This document shows, piece after piece, positions 31,480 to 38,802 of a stretch of DNA of 40,985 nt; within the stretch, counting starts at the first letter, position 1, and each line of letters opens with the position of its first letter. The position numbers and the translations under genes were made by a program. The DNA lies in the NCBI GenBank assembly GCA_031286225.1, contig JAITUQ010000045.1, forward strand, positions 1-40,985. Direction: 5' to 3'. Below the pieces are notes generated by a model. The model worked only from the letters and a program-made list of their open reading frames with translations. It was not told the origin of the DNA and did no database searches. Source of the DNA: Candidatus Methanorudis spinitermitis. Lineage in GTDB: Archaea; Methanobacteriota; Methanobacteria; Methanobacteriales; Methanobacteriaceae.

Positions 31480-32145
31480 TCATCCTCTTTTATTTGAATT
31501 AATCTTTTTTATTGTTAAAAATGGTTTTAGATTGAAGGAATAGATAAAGGATAAGCAAAACGTGAATATCAATAGTGTGAAAATAACTAATCTTTCAGTA
31601 AATCCTAAAATATTTAATTGAAGAGACATAGCTATTGGATTTAAAAATCCAAAAAATATTATTAAAGAAGCAGTAGCTATAGTTATTTTACCTAATTTTT
31701 TCAATTTTTCTTTCTTTAAATAACCATAACCAATAAAATATAAAGAAGCAATAGTTGTTGAAGTCACAAAACCAGTTATAACATAGTGCATTATATTTTG
31801 AAAGTTCATAGCTAATTTATCACTACTTAATGGGAATAAAAAATATCCAATCAAAGAAGTGAAACTCATTATCATGAAAATTAGAAAACCAATTTTTGTT
31901 ATTTTATGATATTTTTCAAAAGCAATATCTAGCATTCCCAGACAAAAGAGAAAAAAACATATTCCATATATTAGTGTGAAAATTCCAAGTAACTCTGCAT
32001 TTGGTGCTCCAGTAGCTGTAAGTGAACTAATATCAGTTGTAATTGGGTTGTATTCTTTTTGAAGAAATTGTCCTAAGAATAAGTGAATAAGATAGCTAAT
32101 TACACAAATCATTCCTAATGGTAAAAGGTATTTTCTTATTTTCAT
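31480..32145 (-). CDS. DUF998 family membrane protein
   Basis: A 221-residue protein with about six membrane helices (8-27, 50-75, 83-105, 118-142, 152-175, 184-207) and a basic C-terminus. The first loop, with NPITTDISSLTATGAPN, matches the conserved SxLTATGAPN motif of the DUF998 family. No enzymatic residues are evident and the role is unknown. It is monocistronic; 70 bases separate its start from the end of the VapC gene on the same strand. Confidence 0.82.
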   Translation of the reverse strand: MKIRKYLLPLGMICVISYLIHLFLGQFLQKEYNPITTDISSLTATGAPNAELLGIFTLIYGICFFLFCLGMLDIAFEKYHKITKIGFLIFMIMSFTSLIGYFLFPLSSDKLAMNFQNIMHYVITGFVTSTTIASLYFIGYGYLKKEKLKKLGKITIATASLIIFFGFLNPIAMSLQLNILGFTERLVIFTLLIFTFCLSFIYSFNLKPFLTIKKINSNKRG

Positions 32146-32215
32146 TATTATCCATCCATGGTTTATTTTTTTATACTGAAATAAAAGAACTGTGACTTAC
32201 TTGAAAAAAATAAAT

Positions 32216-32617
32216 TCAGTAAATCCTTATTATTTCTTCCACTCTATCAAAAGATTTATCAAATGAAACTAAATTATTAATATTATTTTTTTTCATTATT
32301 TCAATTATTGCACAATCTGTAAAAGATAATTTAGTATTATATTTTTTATACATATTCATTACATTATCATTGAAATTGGAAGTATCATATTCATTAATAA
32401 TAATGCAATTGTCTTTAATAGCACAATATGTATTAAGTGCTAAATCTAAATTGATTTTATTACCTATAACCGTAACTATCTCATTTATTATAAGATTACT
32501 TATATAACATTCATTATCAAAAATTTTTTCATCTTCTAACTTTAAAGCTGATTTATAATTATCATCTATTTCAATTACATAAGCTATTATAAAGGAACTA
32601 TCCAGAAATACTTTCAC
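32216..32617 (-). CDS. vapC: VapC-like PIN-domain toxin
   Basis: A 133-residue PIN-domain ribonuclease, the usual toxin of type II VapBC systems, which cleaves specific RNAs (often initiator tRNA or rRNA in other species). The acidic active site is complete: Asp6 (FLDSS), Glu46 (INEIVTV), Asp101 (SFTDCAI) and Asp120 (SFDKSFD), with Asp124 close by. The start is GTG at 32617 and overlaps the antitoxin stop (GTGA), so the pair is translationally coupled. The partner is an AbrB-type antitoxin. The pair looks functional. The PIN fold is certain; toxicity is inferred from the arrangement. Confidence 0.9.
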   Translation of the reverse strand: MKVFLDSSFIIAYVIEIDDNYKSALKLEDEKIFDNECYISNLIINEIVTVIGNKINLDLALNTYCAIKDNCIIINEYDTSNFNDNVMNMYKKYNTKLSFTDCAIIEIMKKNNINNLVSFDKSFDRVEEIIRIY

Positions 32618-32841
32618 TTATACAGCTCCCTTTTTAAATCCACAGAATTAGTCCTATAATCTAATTTTCCTTTACCTCTAATATCTTTAAAACTAACTTT
32701 TTTTCTAAATCTAATTTCTGGCTCTCCATTTTCATTAATAGACCATTCGACTAAATCATTTTTCCCTATATTAAACTTTTTTCTTATTTCAGCTGGAATA
32801 GCTGTTTGATTATTTTCATATATTTTAGTTGTAACAGTCAT
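32614..32841 (-). CDS. vapB: AbrB/MazE-type antitoxin
   Basis: A 75-residue SpoVT/AbrB-like swapped-hairpin DNA-binding protein: VTTKIYENNQTAIPAEIRKKFNIGKNDLVEW is the typical domain (residues 2-33). A basic C-terminal tail (about 50-75) probably wraps the toxin. GGAGG at 32849-32853, seven bases upstream, fixes the ATG at 32841. A longer frame from 32889 would add 16 unlikely residues and bury the ribosome binding site and operator inside the gene. The stop overlaps the start of the PIN toxin. Autorepression through the palindrome just upstream is likely. Confidence 0.88.
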   Translation of the reverse strand: MTVTTKIYENNQTAIPAEIRKKFNIGKNDLVEWSINENGEPEIRFRKKVSFKDIRGKGKLDYRTNSVDLKRELYK

Positions 32842-32852
32842 ATTATGTCCTC

Positions 32853-32873
32853 CTACTAATAGTATGTTAGTAG
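32853..32873 (-). promoter_or_regulatory. operator palindrome of the AbrB/VapC pair
   Basis: A perfect inverted repeat CTACTAA-N7-TTAGTAG touches the GGAGG ribosome binding site and starts 11 bases before the antitoxin ATG. The half-sites lie 14 bases apart, suiting a symmetric dimer such as AbrB. It is a strong candidate for the autoregulatory site of the toxin-antitoxin operon. Confidence 0.7.
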
Positions 32874-33052
32874 TCGTATTTAAAATCAACAGTCATGTTT
32901 ACTATTAAAAAAAATATTGGGTCAAAATAATTATAGTGAAGCACCAATGCTGTCAAGTTATTATTTATATAATGTTTGACCAGCTTAGAAAATTAGGAAA
33001 AAATGAACTTTATTATTTATATAATCAACAATTATAGAGTTAAATTGGAAAT

Positions 33053-33146
33053 AATTAATATAATTAATTAAAAAAAAAGAATTTAAACTATTTAAAGAGA
33101 ATTAATATAATTAATTAAAAAAAAAGATATTTAAGCTATTTTTAAA
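33053..33146. repeat. 47-bp tandem pair
   Basis: Copies at 33053-33099 and 33100-33146 both begin AATTAATATAATTAATTAAA and continue through a nine-A run. The pair lies in the 538-base spacer between the antitoxin and the surface protein, which otherwise holds the operator, a hairpin and featureless AT-rich DNA. Confidence 0.65.
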
Positions 33147-33223
33147 TAATATGTTAAAAAAAAATTAAAAAATATTATTTTTTTTAAAAGAAATGGATAA
33201 AAATATTAATTATGGAAAAAAAG

Positions 33224-33291
33224 TAATGGAGATAGAAAATTATTATTATAAAAGAATTATAATAATCTTTTTCCTATCTATAATTCCATTA
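33224..33291 (-). terminator. long hairpin downstream of the surface protein gene
   Basis: TAATGGA...GATAG...ATTATTATA on the left is mirrored on the right by TATAATAAT...CTATC...TCCATTA, an interrupted inverted repeat about 68 bases long. It lies about 90 bases after the surface protein stop. It would form a stable stem in the mRNA and may end transcription or protect the 3' end of an abundant message. Confidence 0.5.
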
Positions 33292-33379
33292 ATATATTAT
33301 TTTCTATTCTTATTATTTTTTACCATACCCTAAAAAAAATAATTAATATAAAAAAATATATTTTTTTATTGGTTTACAC

Positions 33380-35251
33380 TTATACGACTGTTACAACTAT
33401 AGAATTAGTTGCATTTTCGTAGTTAACAGTACCATCGCCGAGTTTTGCAGTAATAGTCAAAGCAGCATGAGTCAACTTGTAAGTATAGACTAATATAGCT
33501 GAGCCTGTAGTAGCGAAAACGAATGTACCATCAGCAAGAACTATAGGTTCATCTGGAGTTATAGGTACAATTTCAGTATGTACAACTTTACCGCCTTCTG
33601 AGAATTCTAAAGTAATATTCTTAGGAGCAGTAGCAGCAGCACCAGCAAAGCCAGAGATTAAAGTAGTGATGGTTGCTTCTTCACCAGCAAATGCAGCGAA
33701 AGGATTTGGAAGTTGAGTAACAACTAATACAGGAACACCTTTAGCTACAGGGAAAATCGCTTTCTCTTTAGGAGAAGAGGAAAGATTTTCATCTGGGTTA
33801 GCTATAAAGTTAGCTTCAACAAATCTATTAGCTCCAGCTATGGAGAAAGTATGATTGAAAGTTGCAACACCATTAATTACAGGAACAATGAACTCCCATT
33901 TACCATCGAAAAGAAGTTTAACGAGTCCATTTACAGGAGCACTACCTGGTAATCTTCCTTCTACAATAATCTGTTTTGCGTAATTAACACCAGCTTTAAT
34001 GCCAGAAAATTCAGCAGTAAGGTTGTTAGTTATTTTAACAGGTTTTGCATTTTCAGTGTATACAAAGGTATCTGCTTCAGCTATGCTTGAGCCATAAGTA
34101 GCTACTAAACTATTATTAAGATCTCTTCCATCGATAACAAGTCTAACCATTAATTTATCATGAGTTTTGATGAAATCAGTAAAGTTCCAATGTCCATCTG
34201 AAGAAACAGTACCAATAGTTGTTGGGTTCCATAAAGGAACAATGAACTTTCTTAACTCAACATTTGGATTATCATAATCATAGAGTAATATCCAAGCAAG
34301 TATGTTTGTACCAGTAAGATCGCCTACATTTGTAAGATTCCAGAAGACAGTAGAATTATTGCCTACTAAATATCCAACTGGACTATCCCACCAGATATCT
34401 GCTTTAATTTCACCTTGAGCAGCAGAGAAAGCATGGGAAAGGTTAACAATTTCTTCATATAAACCAGCATCTGGGTTAGTTGATGCTGATAAATTAGTAT
34501 TTGTTACTATTTTGAAGCTAAGAGCTTGCGGTGTATAAGGTAGAACAAATGTACCATTTGCATTAGTAGTAAAAGTTCCTATAACAGTTCCATTTTCTAA
34601 TGCAAAATCAAGGACAATACCTCCTAAAGGAATTACTTGTGTTGCATTAGATGCATTTCGACCAAAAAGGGTTCCGGTAATGTTTCCTTCTTGACCTACT
34701 TTAAGACCAGCAGGATTATCCCACACAATAGTAGGAGTATCCATATAAACAAGAGTTAGAACAAAAGGATTAGTTACACCAACTGCATTATATGAATCAA
34801 AATCATCAATGAAATCCCCTCCTAAAGGAGTAGGAGCAGTATTGATAAACTCCATATAAACTTTATAGTCTCCTAATGGAGTAAAATCTGCAGTGTTTAT
34901 ATTAAAAGTTTGAGTTTTATTAGTAGAAGCAGCTATTGTCCAATTAATAGGAATAGTAATATGATCACCTATAGTTGGATCTGAATATGAAAAGTATCTT
35001 AAAATCAAATCCCCTTCCATATATAAAGGTCCAGCATTAGGATTATATGCACTAAAAACCACATCTACTGACTGACCATAACTAACATTTTTTGTAGTTA
35101 AATTTGAACCAACAAACTGCAAATCAACATCCGCAGGAAATGCGTTAGTTGTTTGTTCTGCAGCACTTACACTTGTTATGGAAGTAGCTATAATCAAAGT
35201 TGCAAGAATTACTAAAATCAAACTAAATTTTTTGTTTAAAAAAGACGTCAT
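33380..35251 (-). CDS. large secreted surface protein with Ig-like repeats
   Basis: A 623-residue exported protein. It has a Lys-Lys N-terminus, a hydrophobic core (about 10-26) and a predicted cut near SVSA|AEQ. The rest is beta-rich and reads as about five Ig-like modules (for example VWDNPAGLKVGQEGNITGTL and a related WDSPVGYLVGNNSTVFWNL). About fifteen NxS/T sequons suggest N-glycosylation. No C-terminal membrane helix, pseudomurein-binding repeat or sorting motif is visible, so it may be released or held by partners. GAGGTGA at 35260-35266 selects the ATG at 35251. The GTG at 35263 lies within that site. The codons are noticeably less AT-rich than in neighbouring genes, as in highly expressed envelope proteins. 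Adhesin or S-layer-like role is inferred. Confidence 0.8.
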   Translation of the reverse strand: MTSFLNKKFSLILVILATLIIATSITSVSAAEQTTNAFPADVDLQFVGSNLTTKNVSYGQSVDVVFSAYNPNAGPLYMEGDLILRYFSYSDPTIGDHITIPINWTIAASTNKTQTFNINTADFTPLGDYKVYMEFINTAPTPLGGDFIDDFDSYNAVGVTNPFVLTLVYMDTPTIVWDNPAGLKVGQEGNITGTLFGRNASNATQVIPLGGIVLDFALENGTVIGTFTTNANGTFVLPYTPQALSFKIVTNTNLSASTNPDAGLYEEIVNLSHAFSAAQGEIKADIWWDSPVGYLVGNNSTVFWNLTNVGDLTGTNILAWILLYDYDNPNVELRKFIVPLWNPTTIGTVSSDGHWNFTDFIKTHDKLMVRLVIDGRDLNNSLVATYGSSIAEADTFVYTENAKPVKITNNLTAEFSGIKAGVNYAKQIIVEGRLPGSAPVNGLVKLLFDGKWEFIVPVINGVATFNHTFSIAGANRFVEANFIANPDENLSSSPKEKAIFPVAKGVPVLVVTQLPNPFAAFAGEEATITTLISGFAGAAATAPKNITLEFSEGGKVVHTEIVPITPDEPIVLADGTFVFATTGSAILVYTYKLTHAALTITAKLGDGTVNYENATNSIVVTVV

Positions 35252-35317
35252 GAAATATTTCACCTCGTAAATTTTTGTCTTTTAAATTTTCTTTAGCTAT
35301 TTTTTTTTACTTTAGCG

Positions 35318-35348
35318 AGAAATAACTGAATGAAAAAAAGTTATTTCT
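35318..35348 (-). promoter_or_regulatory. leader hairpin or operator upstream of the surface protein
   Basis: A perfect 10-base inverted repeat, AGAAATAACT / AGTTATTTCT with an 11-base loop, lies about 70 bases before the start codon. In RNA it would be a compact hairpin in the 5' leader; in DNA it could bind a regulator. Confidence 0.45.
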
Positions 35349-35976
35349 AATTTCAAATCACATAATTAAAAAAATATGATTGCCTCTCTCTAAAATAATT
35401 GCCCGCTATCAGCAAAATTTTTTAACGGCTATGGAAAAAGTAAGAAAAATCGCTTAATAAAACTTACAAATTACCATGTGAAGTAGTTTATGTTTACTTG
35501 ATTAATAAAGCTTTCTATAATTTTCTCAAACCAATGAATAAAAAAAGCTTATTTTAAGCTTAATATTTAATTTAACTTAAAATAAATCTGTAATTATTAA
35601 AAATAAGATTATTTCAAATAAAACATTGTGAATTCAGCTAATAATTCTTAAATTGAACAAAATAAAATAAATAATCTTTTTTTAATGAATTTAAGGAACA
35701 AAAAGCTGAAATAAATCATAATAAAAGAAAAACATGATTATGATTTCATTACACTATTTTTAAAATTTTGTTCAATAGCTAAATAGATAAAAAAATCATT
35801 GATTTTATGAAAAAACCATGAATAAAAATTTAAAATGAATTTTAAATTATAAATTATCTTTAATTTTAAATTAGATCAAATTAAAGAGTTTTATAAAAAG
35901 AATTTTTCTCTTTTTTTCATGAAATTTTATTAAAAAGAAAATGTTTTTTAATTTTAATCAGTAAAAATTCTATAAA

Positions 35977-36093
35977 AAAAATTAGCTATAGTCTAATTTT
36001 TGATTACAAGTATACTGTTTATGTAAAATATGATATTGATACATAAGAAATCTTATATTAAATTTTGATAAATTACAAACAAATTAACTATTA
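35977..36093. repeat. 117-bp direct repeat, left copy
   Basis: This segment, starting AAAAATTAGCTATAGTCTAA and containing TATGTAAAATATGATATTGA, recurs at 38597-38715 in the same orientation with roughly 85 percent identity by eye. The two copies bracket the toxin-antitoxin block. The first 20 bases contain an ATTAG-N7-CTAAT palindrome. Confidence 0.75.
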
Positions 36094-36146
36094 TAAAAAA
36101 AAATTTATTAATGTTTAGCTATTAGCTATATGATTTAATAATAAAA

Positions 36147-36344
36147 GTCTTTAATTAAAATCATTAACCCCTAAGTTAATTTTCCTAACAAAAACATTTA
36201 ATTAAACTCATTAAAACCTAGTTAACTTCCTTAACAATAATGAAAACATTTAATTAAACTCATTAAAACCTAGTTAACTTCCTTAACAATAATGAAAACA
36301 TTTAATTAAACTCATTAAAACCTAGTTAACTTCTTTAACAATTT
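36147..36344. repeat. 52-bp tandem array, three copies plus one degenerate copy
   Basis: Copies at 36191-36242, 36243-36294 and 36295-36344 are nearly identical; a diverged copy precedes them at 36147-36190. Each unit contains TTTAATTAAACTCATTAAAA and CCTAGTTAACTTCCTTAAC, so each carries the palindromes TTAATTAA and GTTAAC. Units abut with no spacers, which excludes CRISPR. Iteron-like protein binding or simple slippage are both possible. Confidence 0.85.
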
Positions 36345-36520
36345 TATTAAATCATATATGAATTATATTATATTTAATTAATTATAGACTAAATCCCTTA
36401 AAAATATAAAATATCCTATTATATTTGATAATATAAATTAAATATTAAGAATAATGTTTATTTTATAAGAATTTTTTACACTTTTCAACAAATATTTTAG
36501 CATTTTCTAAAAAAAAGATA

Positions 36521-36584
36521 GTTATATATTATAGAATACATAATATAGAGTATAGAATATATTTTATAAATTTATACAAAGGTG
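36521..36584 (+). promoter_or_regulatory. promoter and possible operator of the RHH/VapC operon
   Basis: TTATATATTATA at 36522-36533 resembles an archaeal TATA box. TATAGAATA occurs at 36530-36538 and 36551-36559, exactly 21 bases apart (two helical turns), with a partial TATAG at 36544 between them. Such phased repeats suit a ribbon-helix-helix antitoxin. GGTG at 36581-36584 is the ribosome binding site. Confidence 0.45.
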
Positions 36585-36590
36585 TGTTAA

Positions 36591-36863
36591 ATGAAAACTA
36601 AAACCAGTATAAACTTAGATAATAATTTAATAAGCACTATAAAAAGAATAGCTAATAATAAAAAAACTACACAAACAGAAATTATAACAGAATACATAAA
36701 ACAAGGAATAGAAAGAGAACCAGAAATAAACAAAACAAAACTTAGGGTTATAGTAAAACAAGACCCTAATAAAAATATAGATGATCTTATAGGAACTATA
36801 AAAGCACCCAAAGATTTTGATATATTAAAAGCAATAGATAAAACAAGAAAAGGAGAATATTAA
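36591..36863 (+). CDS. vapB: ribbon-helix-helix (VapB/CopG-like) antitoxin
   Basis: A 90-residue protein. Residues 1-44 (KTSINLDNNLISTIKRIA, then TQTEIITEYIKQGIE) form a ribbon-helix-helix fold that would dimerise and bind the operator. The C-terminal half (about 55-90, with DDLIGTIKAPKDFDILKAI) should bind and block the toxin. GGTG six bases upstream supports the ATG. The stop TAA overlaps the toxin ATG by one base (TAATG), so the pair is coupled. A frameshifted relative of this gene lies immediately downstream at 37324. Confidence 0.88.
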   Translation: MKTKTSINLDNNLISTIKRIANNKKTTQTEIITEYIKQGIEREPEINKTKLRVIVKQDPNKNIDDLIGTIKAPKDFDILKAIDKTRKGEY

Positions 36864-37261
36864 TGATATTCTTAGATGCTAATTTTATAATGAGTTTATT
36901 TATTGATAATTTAAAACAACATAAAACAGCCACTAAAATATATAAACAAATAAAGAACCAACGTCTTGTAATATCTAATTCTATAATCTTAGAAGTTATG
37001 ACAGTTTCCAATATTAAAATTAAAGTTTCCAAAGAAAAGCTAGAAGAAATATATAATAAAATTAATAGTGGAGCTTTTGAAATAATTGAAGATATTACAT
37101 TATATGATGATACTCTGAAAAGACAAATAGAGTATTATCCTGAAAGAATACCTTTTTTTGATTGTTTATATTTAGAAGTTATGAAACAACTAGAAATAAC
37201 TAAAATAGCTACATTTAACAAACATTTCAATAATATTGATGGCATAGAAAGAGTACACTAA
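36863..37261 (+). CDS. vapC: VapC-like PIN-domain toxin with an altered fourth acidic site
   Basis: A 132-residue PIN-domain protein paired with a ribbon-helix-helix antitoxin. Asp5 (FLDAN), Glu44 (LEVMTV) and Asp100 (FFDCLYLEVM) are present. At the fourth position of the usual FDK motif the sequence is TFNKHFNNID, with Asn119 replacing Asp; Asp126 may compensate. The frame is open to a normal family length, so the gene is intact, but catalytic strength is uncertain. It shares its ending (IERVH versus IKRIH) and general sequence pattern with the decayed toxin at 37634, pointing to duplication of the pair. Confidence 0.85.
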   Translation: MIFLDANFIMSLFIDNLKQHKTATKIYKQIKNQRLVISNSIILEVMTVSNIKIKVSKEKLEEIYNKINSGAFEIIEDITLYDDTLKRQIEYYPERIPFFDCLYLEVMKQLEITKIATFNKHFNNIDGIERVH

Positions 37262-37323
37262 AGATTTAAAAACACAAAAATGTAAATAGATTTTAGTTTA
37301 AAAAATAATAGGAGTTAAAAATA

Positions 37324-37637
37324 ATGAGTGATGTTAAAAGAACAAGTATTCAAATACCAAAGGATATGTTAATAAAAATAAAAACAATGGTCGTCAGACA
37401 AGGAACAAACAAAACACCATTATAAATAATCTTATAGCTAAAGAACTGGAAAAAACAAAAGAAAAAGGAAAAATAGAAGCAGAAGTAATTAACCACAAAA
37501 TGCCAGGATATGACCCAGAAAAAAAATTAAGCTTTAAAGATAGTGTAGGCATTATTGAGGTAGATAATCCTGAAAAAATAGATGTTCAAGAATTAAAAGA
37601 AAGTATACATTATAAAAAAAAAGGTTGTATTAAATGA
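37324..37637 (+). pseudogene. ribbon-helix-helix antitoxin, frameshifted
   Basis: An ATG with GGAG nine bases upstream starts MSDVKRTSIQIPKDMLIKI, a good ribbon-helix-helix start, but the frame stops after 33 codons at TTA-TAA near 37423. Shifting frame near 37415 restores TIINNLIAKELEKTKEKGK and a full antitoxin-like tail. It ends at TGA 37635-37637, which overlaps the next ATG. One missing or extra base near 37410-37420 explains it. The C-terminal part resembles the RHH gene upstream only weakly. Confidence 0.8.
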
Positions 37638-38013
37638 TATTTCTTGAAACAAGTTTTTTAATCAATTTTCATGTTCAAGGAGTGAAAAAGCTAAAGAAAT
37701 ATATAAAAAGATAGAAGATAAAGAAAAGGTAATTAGTGAAATGATTATATATGAAACAATGACAGTGTTAAGAAAATTAAAAGAAGATGATAATAAATTA
37801 AGACTAGTACATGATTTTTTAGTTAATTCAAAAGACATTAAAGTATTTAAAGATGTTACTTATTACAAACAAGCTTTATAAGATACTTTTATTAATCCTG
37901 TTGGTTTTTTTGATAATTAAATCCATGCCATTATGATAAATAATGATATAGAACAAATAGTTAGTTTTGATCTGGATTTTGATATATTTTAAGATATAAA
38001 AAGAATACATTAA
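37634..38013 (+). pseudogene. VapC-like PIN toxin, multiply disrupted
   Basis: It begins MIFLETSFLINF (the first acidic residue is Glu instead of Asp). A frameshift near 37670-37680 follows, then an open stretch SEKAKEIYKKIEDKEKVISE to YETMTVLRKL. Three in-frame stops follow: after YKQAL, inside FFDN-stop-IHAIM and inside DIF-stop-DIKRIH. The PIN landmarks (YETMTV, FFD, SFDLDFD) are still readable. The gene is therefore dead, with damage at several independent sites, and its antitoxin is also broken. Confidence 0.85.
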
Positions 38014-38040
38014 AATAGCTCTTATTCTTTTTTCTTAGAT

Positions 38041-38271
38041 TATAAACTAGTTTTTTGCTCTTTTTTGATGATAGTTCATGTATTTTCTTATCTTAATACA
38101 ATTCTTTTATCTGATCCTTAGCCATAGTTTTATGTTTATTTCTTAAGAAATCTAAATCTTCCATAATATTATAAATCATTTTATAATCTTATTTTTTGTA
38201 GTATTTTTATCTTTAGCTATTTCACTAACTGTTTTTCGCTCTTGTATAGTTGATGGTTCTTTAAATTCCAT
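38041..38271 (-). pseudogene. decayed gene of unknown family
   Basis: From ATG 38271 the minus strand reads MEFKEPSTIQERKTVSEIAK and stops after 31 codons. One base later an adjacent frame continues with MIYNIMEDLDFLRNKHK, stops after 28 more codons, and resumes with KIHELSSKKSKKLVYNL. A short helix-turn-helix-like part (VSEIAKDKNTTKNKI) may be present. Its 5' end and upstream region belong to the repeat shared with 3831-3990, so it is one of at least two decayed copies. I do not recognise the family. Confidence 0.55.
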
Positions 38272-38395
38272 CTTACTATATCAAAGATGAGCATGATTAT
38301 CATTATAATAATTGTGTCAATGTGTATTTTAATTGTTCGATATTTTAATAAAACTTAAGTGTTTATATTTTCTATCGAATTCGTACCAATAACTT
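38238..38395 (-). repeat. dispersed repeat copy B
   Basis: It matches 3831-3990 at most positions, in the same orientation, over about 158 bases. It covers the first codons of the decayed gene at 38271, its upstream 100 bases, and the end of a preceding minus-strand reading frame (SYWYEFDRKYKHLSFIK, stop near 38337). Differences between the copies are mostly A/G or C/T changes. Confidence 0.75.
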
Positions 38396-38596
38396 ACGCT
38401 CATATAATGGATTATGAGCATTGTTTTTAATAGCTCTTGTTTTATTTTTATCTTTTTGGATTTATTATTATTTAAAAACCATTGTTTTGAATTATTAAAC
38501 CTTAATTTTCTAATTTTTATATTTATTGAAATTAGATAGCTATTTCTATTTTATCATAGCTAAAGAAAGGTGTTTTCATATTGGTCATTCAACGAA

Positions 38597-38715
38597 TAAA
38601 AATTAGCTATAGTCTAATTTTTGATTATAAGTATATTATTTATGTAAAATATGATATTGATACATGAAAAATCTTATATTAAAATTTAATCACTTGCAAA
38701 TAGATTAGTTATTTA
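38597..38715. repeat. 117-bp direct repeat, right copy
   Basis: This is the right partner of 35977-36093. It starts AAAAATTAGCTATAGTCTAA and ends near GATTAGTTATTTAAA. The distance between the copies is about 2.6 kb, and the whole 52-bp array and toxin-antitoxin block lies between them. It sits 90 bases downstream of the pyrG stop codon. Confidence 0.75.
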
Positions 38716-38802
38716 AAATATATTAAAATTTAGCTGATTACATGAAGATATTATTTATAAATGTTAAAACAAAAATATTTAAAAAAAATTATAAAATAAT
38801 AG

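Larger units (their letters stand above)
35252..36590. other. 1.3-kb intergenic region between surface protein and VapBC
   Basis: No gene is recognised. From left to right it holds the surface protein leader with its hairpin, and a more GC-containing stretch at about 35395-35470 that may hold its promoter. A perfect AT palindrome follows (AATTTAAAAT-GA-ATTTTAAATT, 35827-35848). Then come the 117-bp dispersed repeat, the 52-bp tandem array and the VapBC promoter. Such a long divergent spacer is unusual here. Confidence 0.5.

Noticed and set aside
36147..36344. CRISPR reading of the 52-bp array
   Set aside because: The whole 52-base unit repeats without variable spacers.
36796..37032. 78-residue hydrophobic minus-strand frame over the RHH/VapC junction
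   Set aside because: Antisense to two well supported genes; its hydrophobicity arises from Lys/Asn-rich codons on the other strand.
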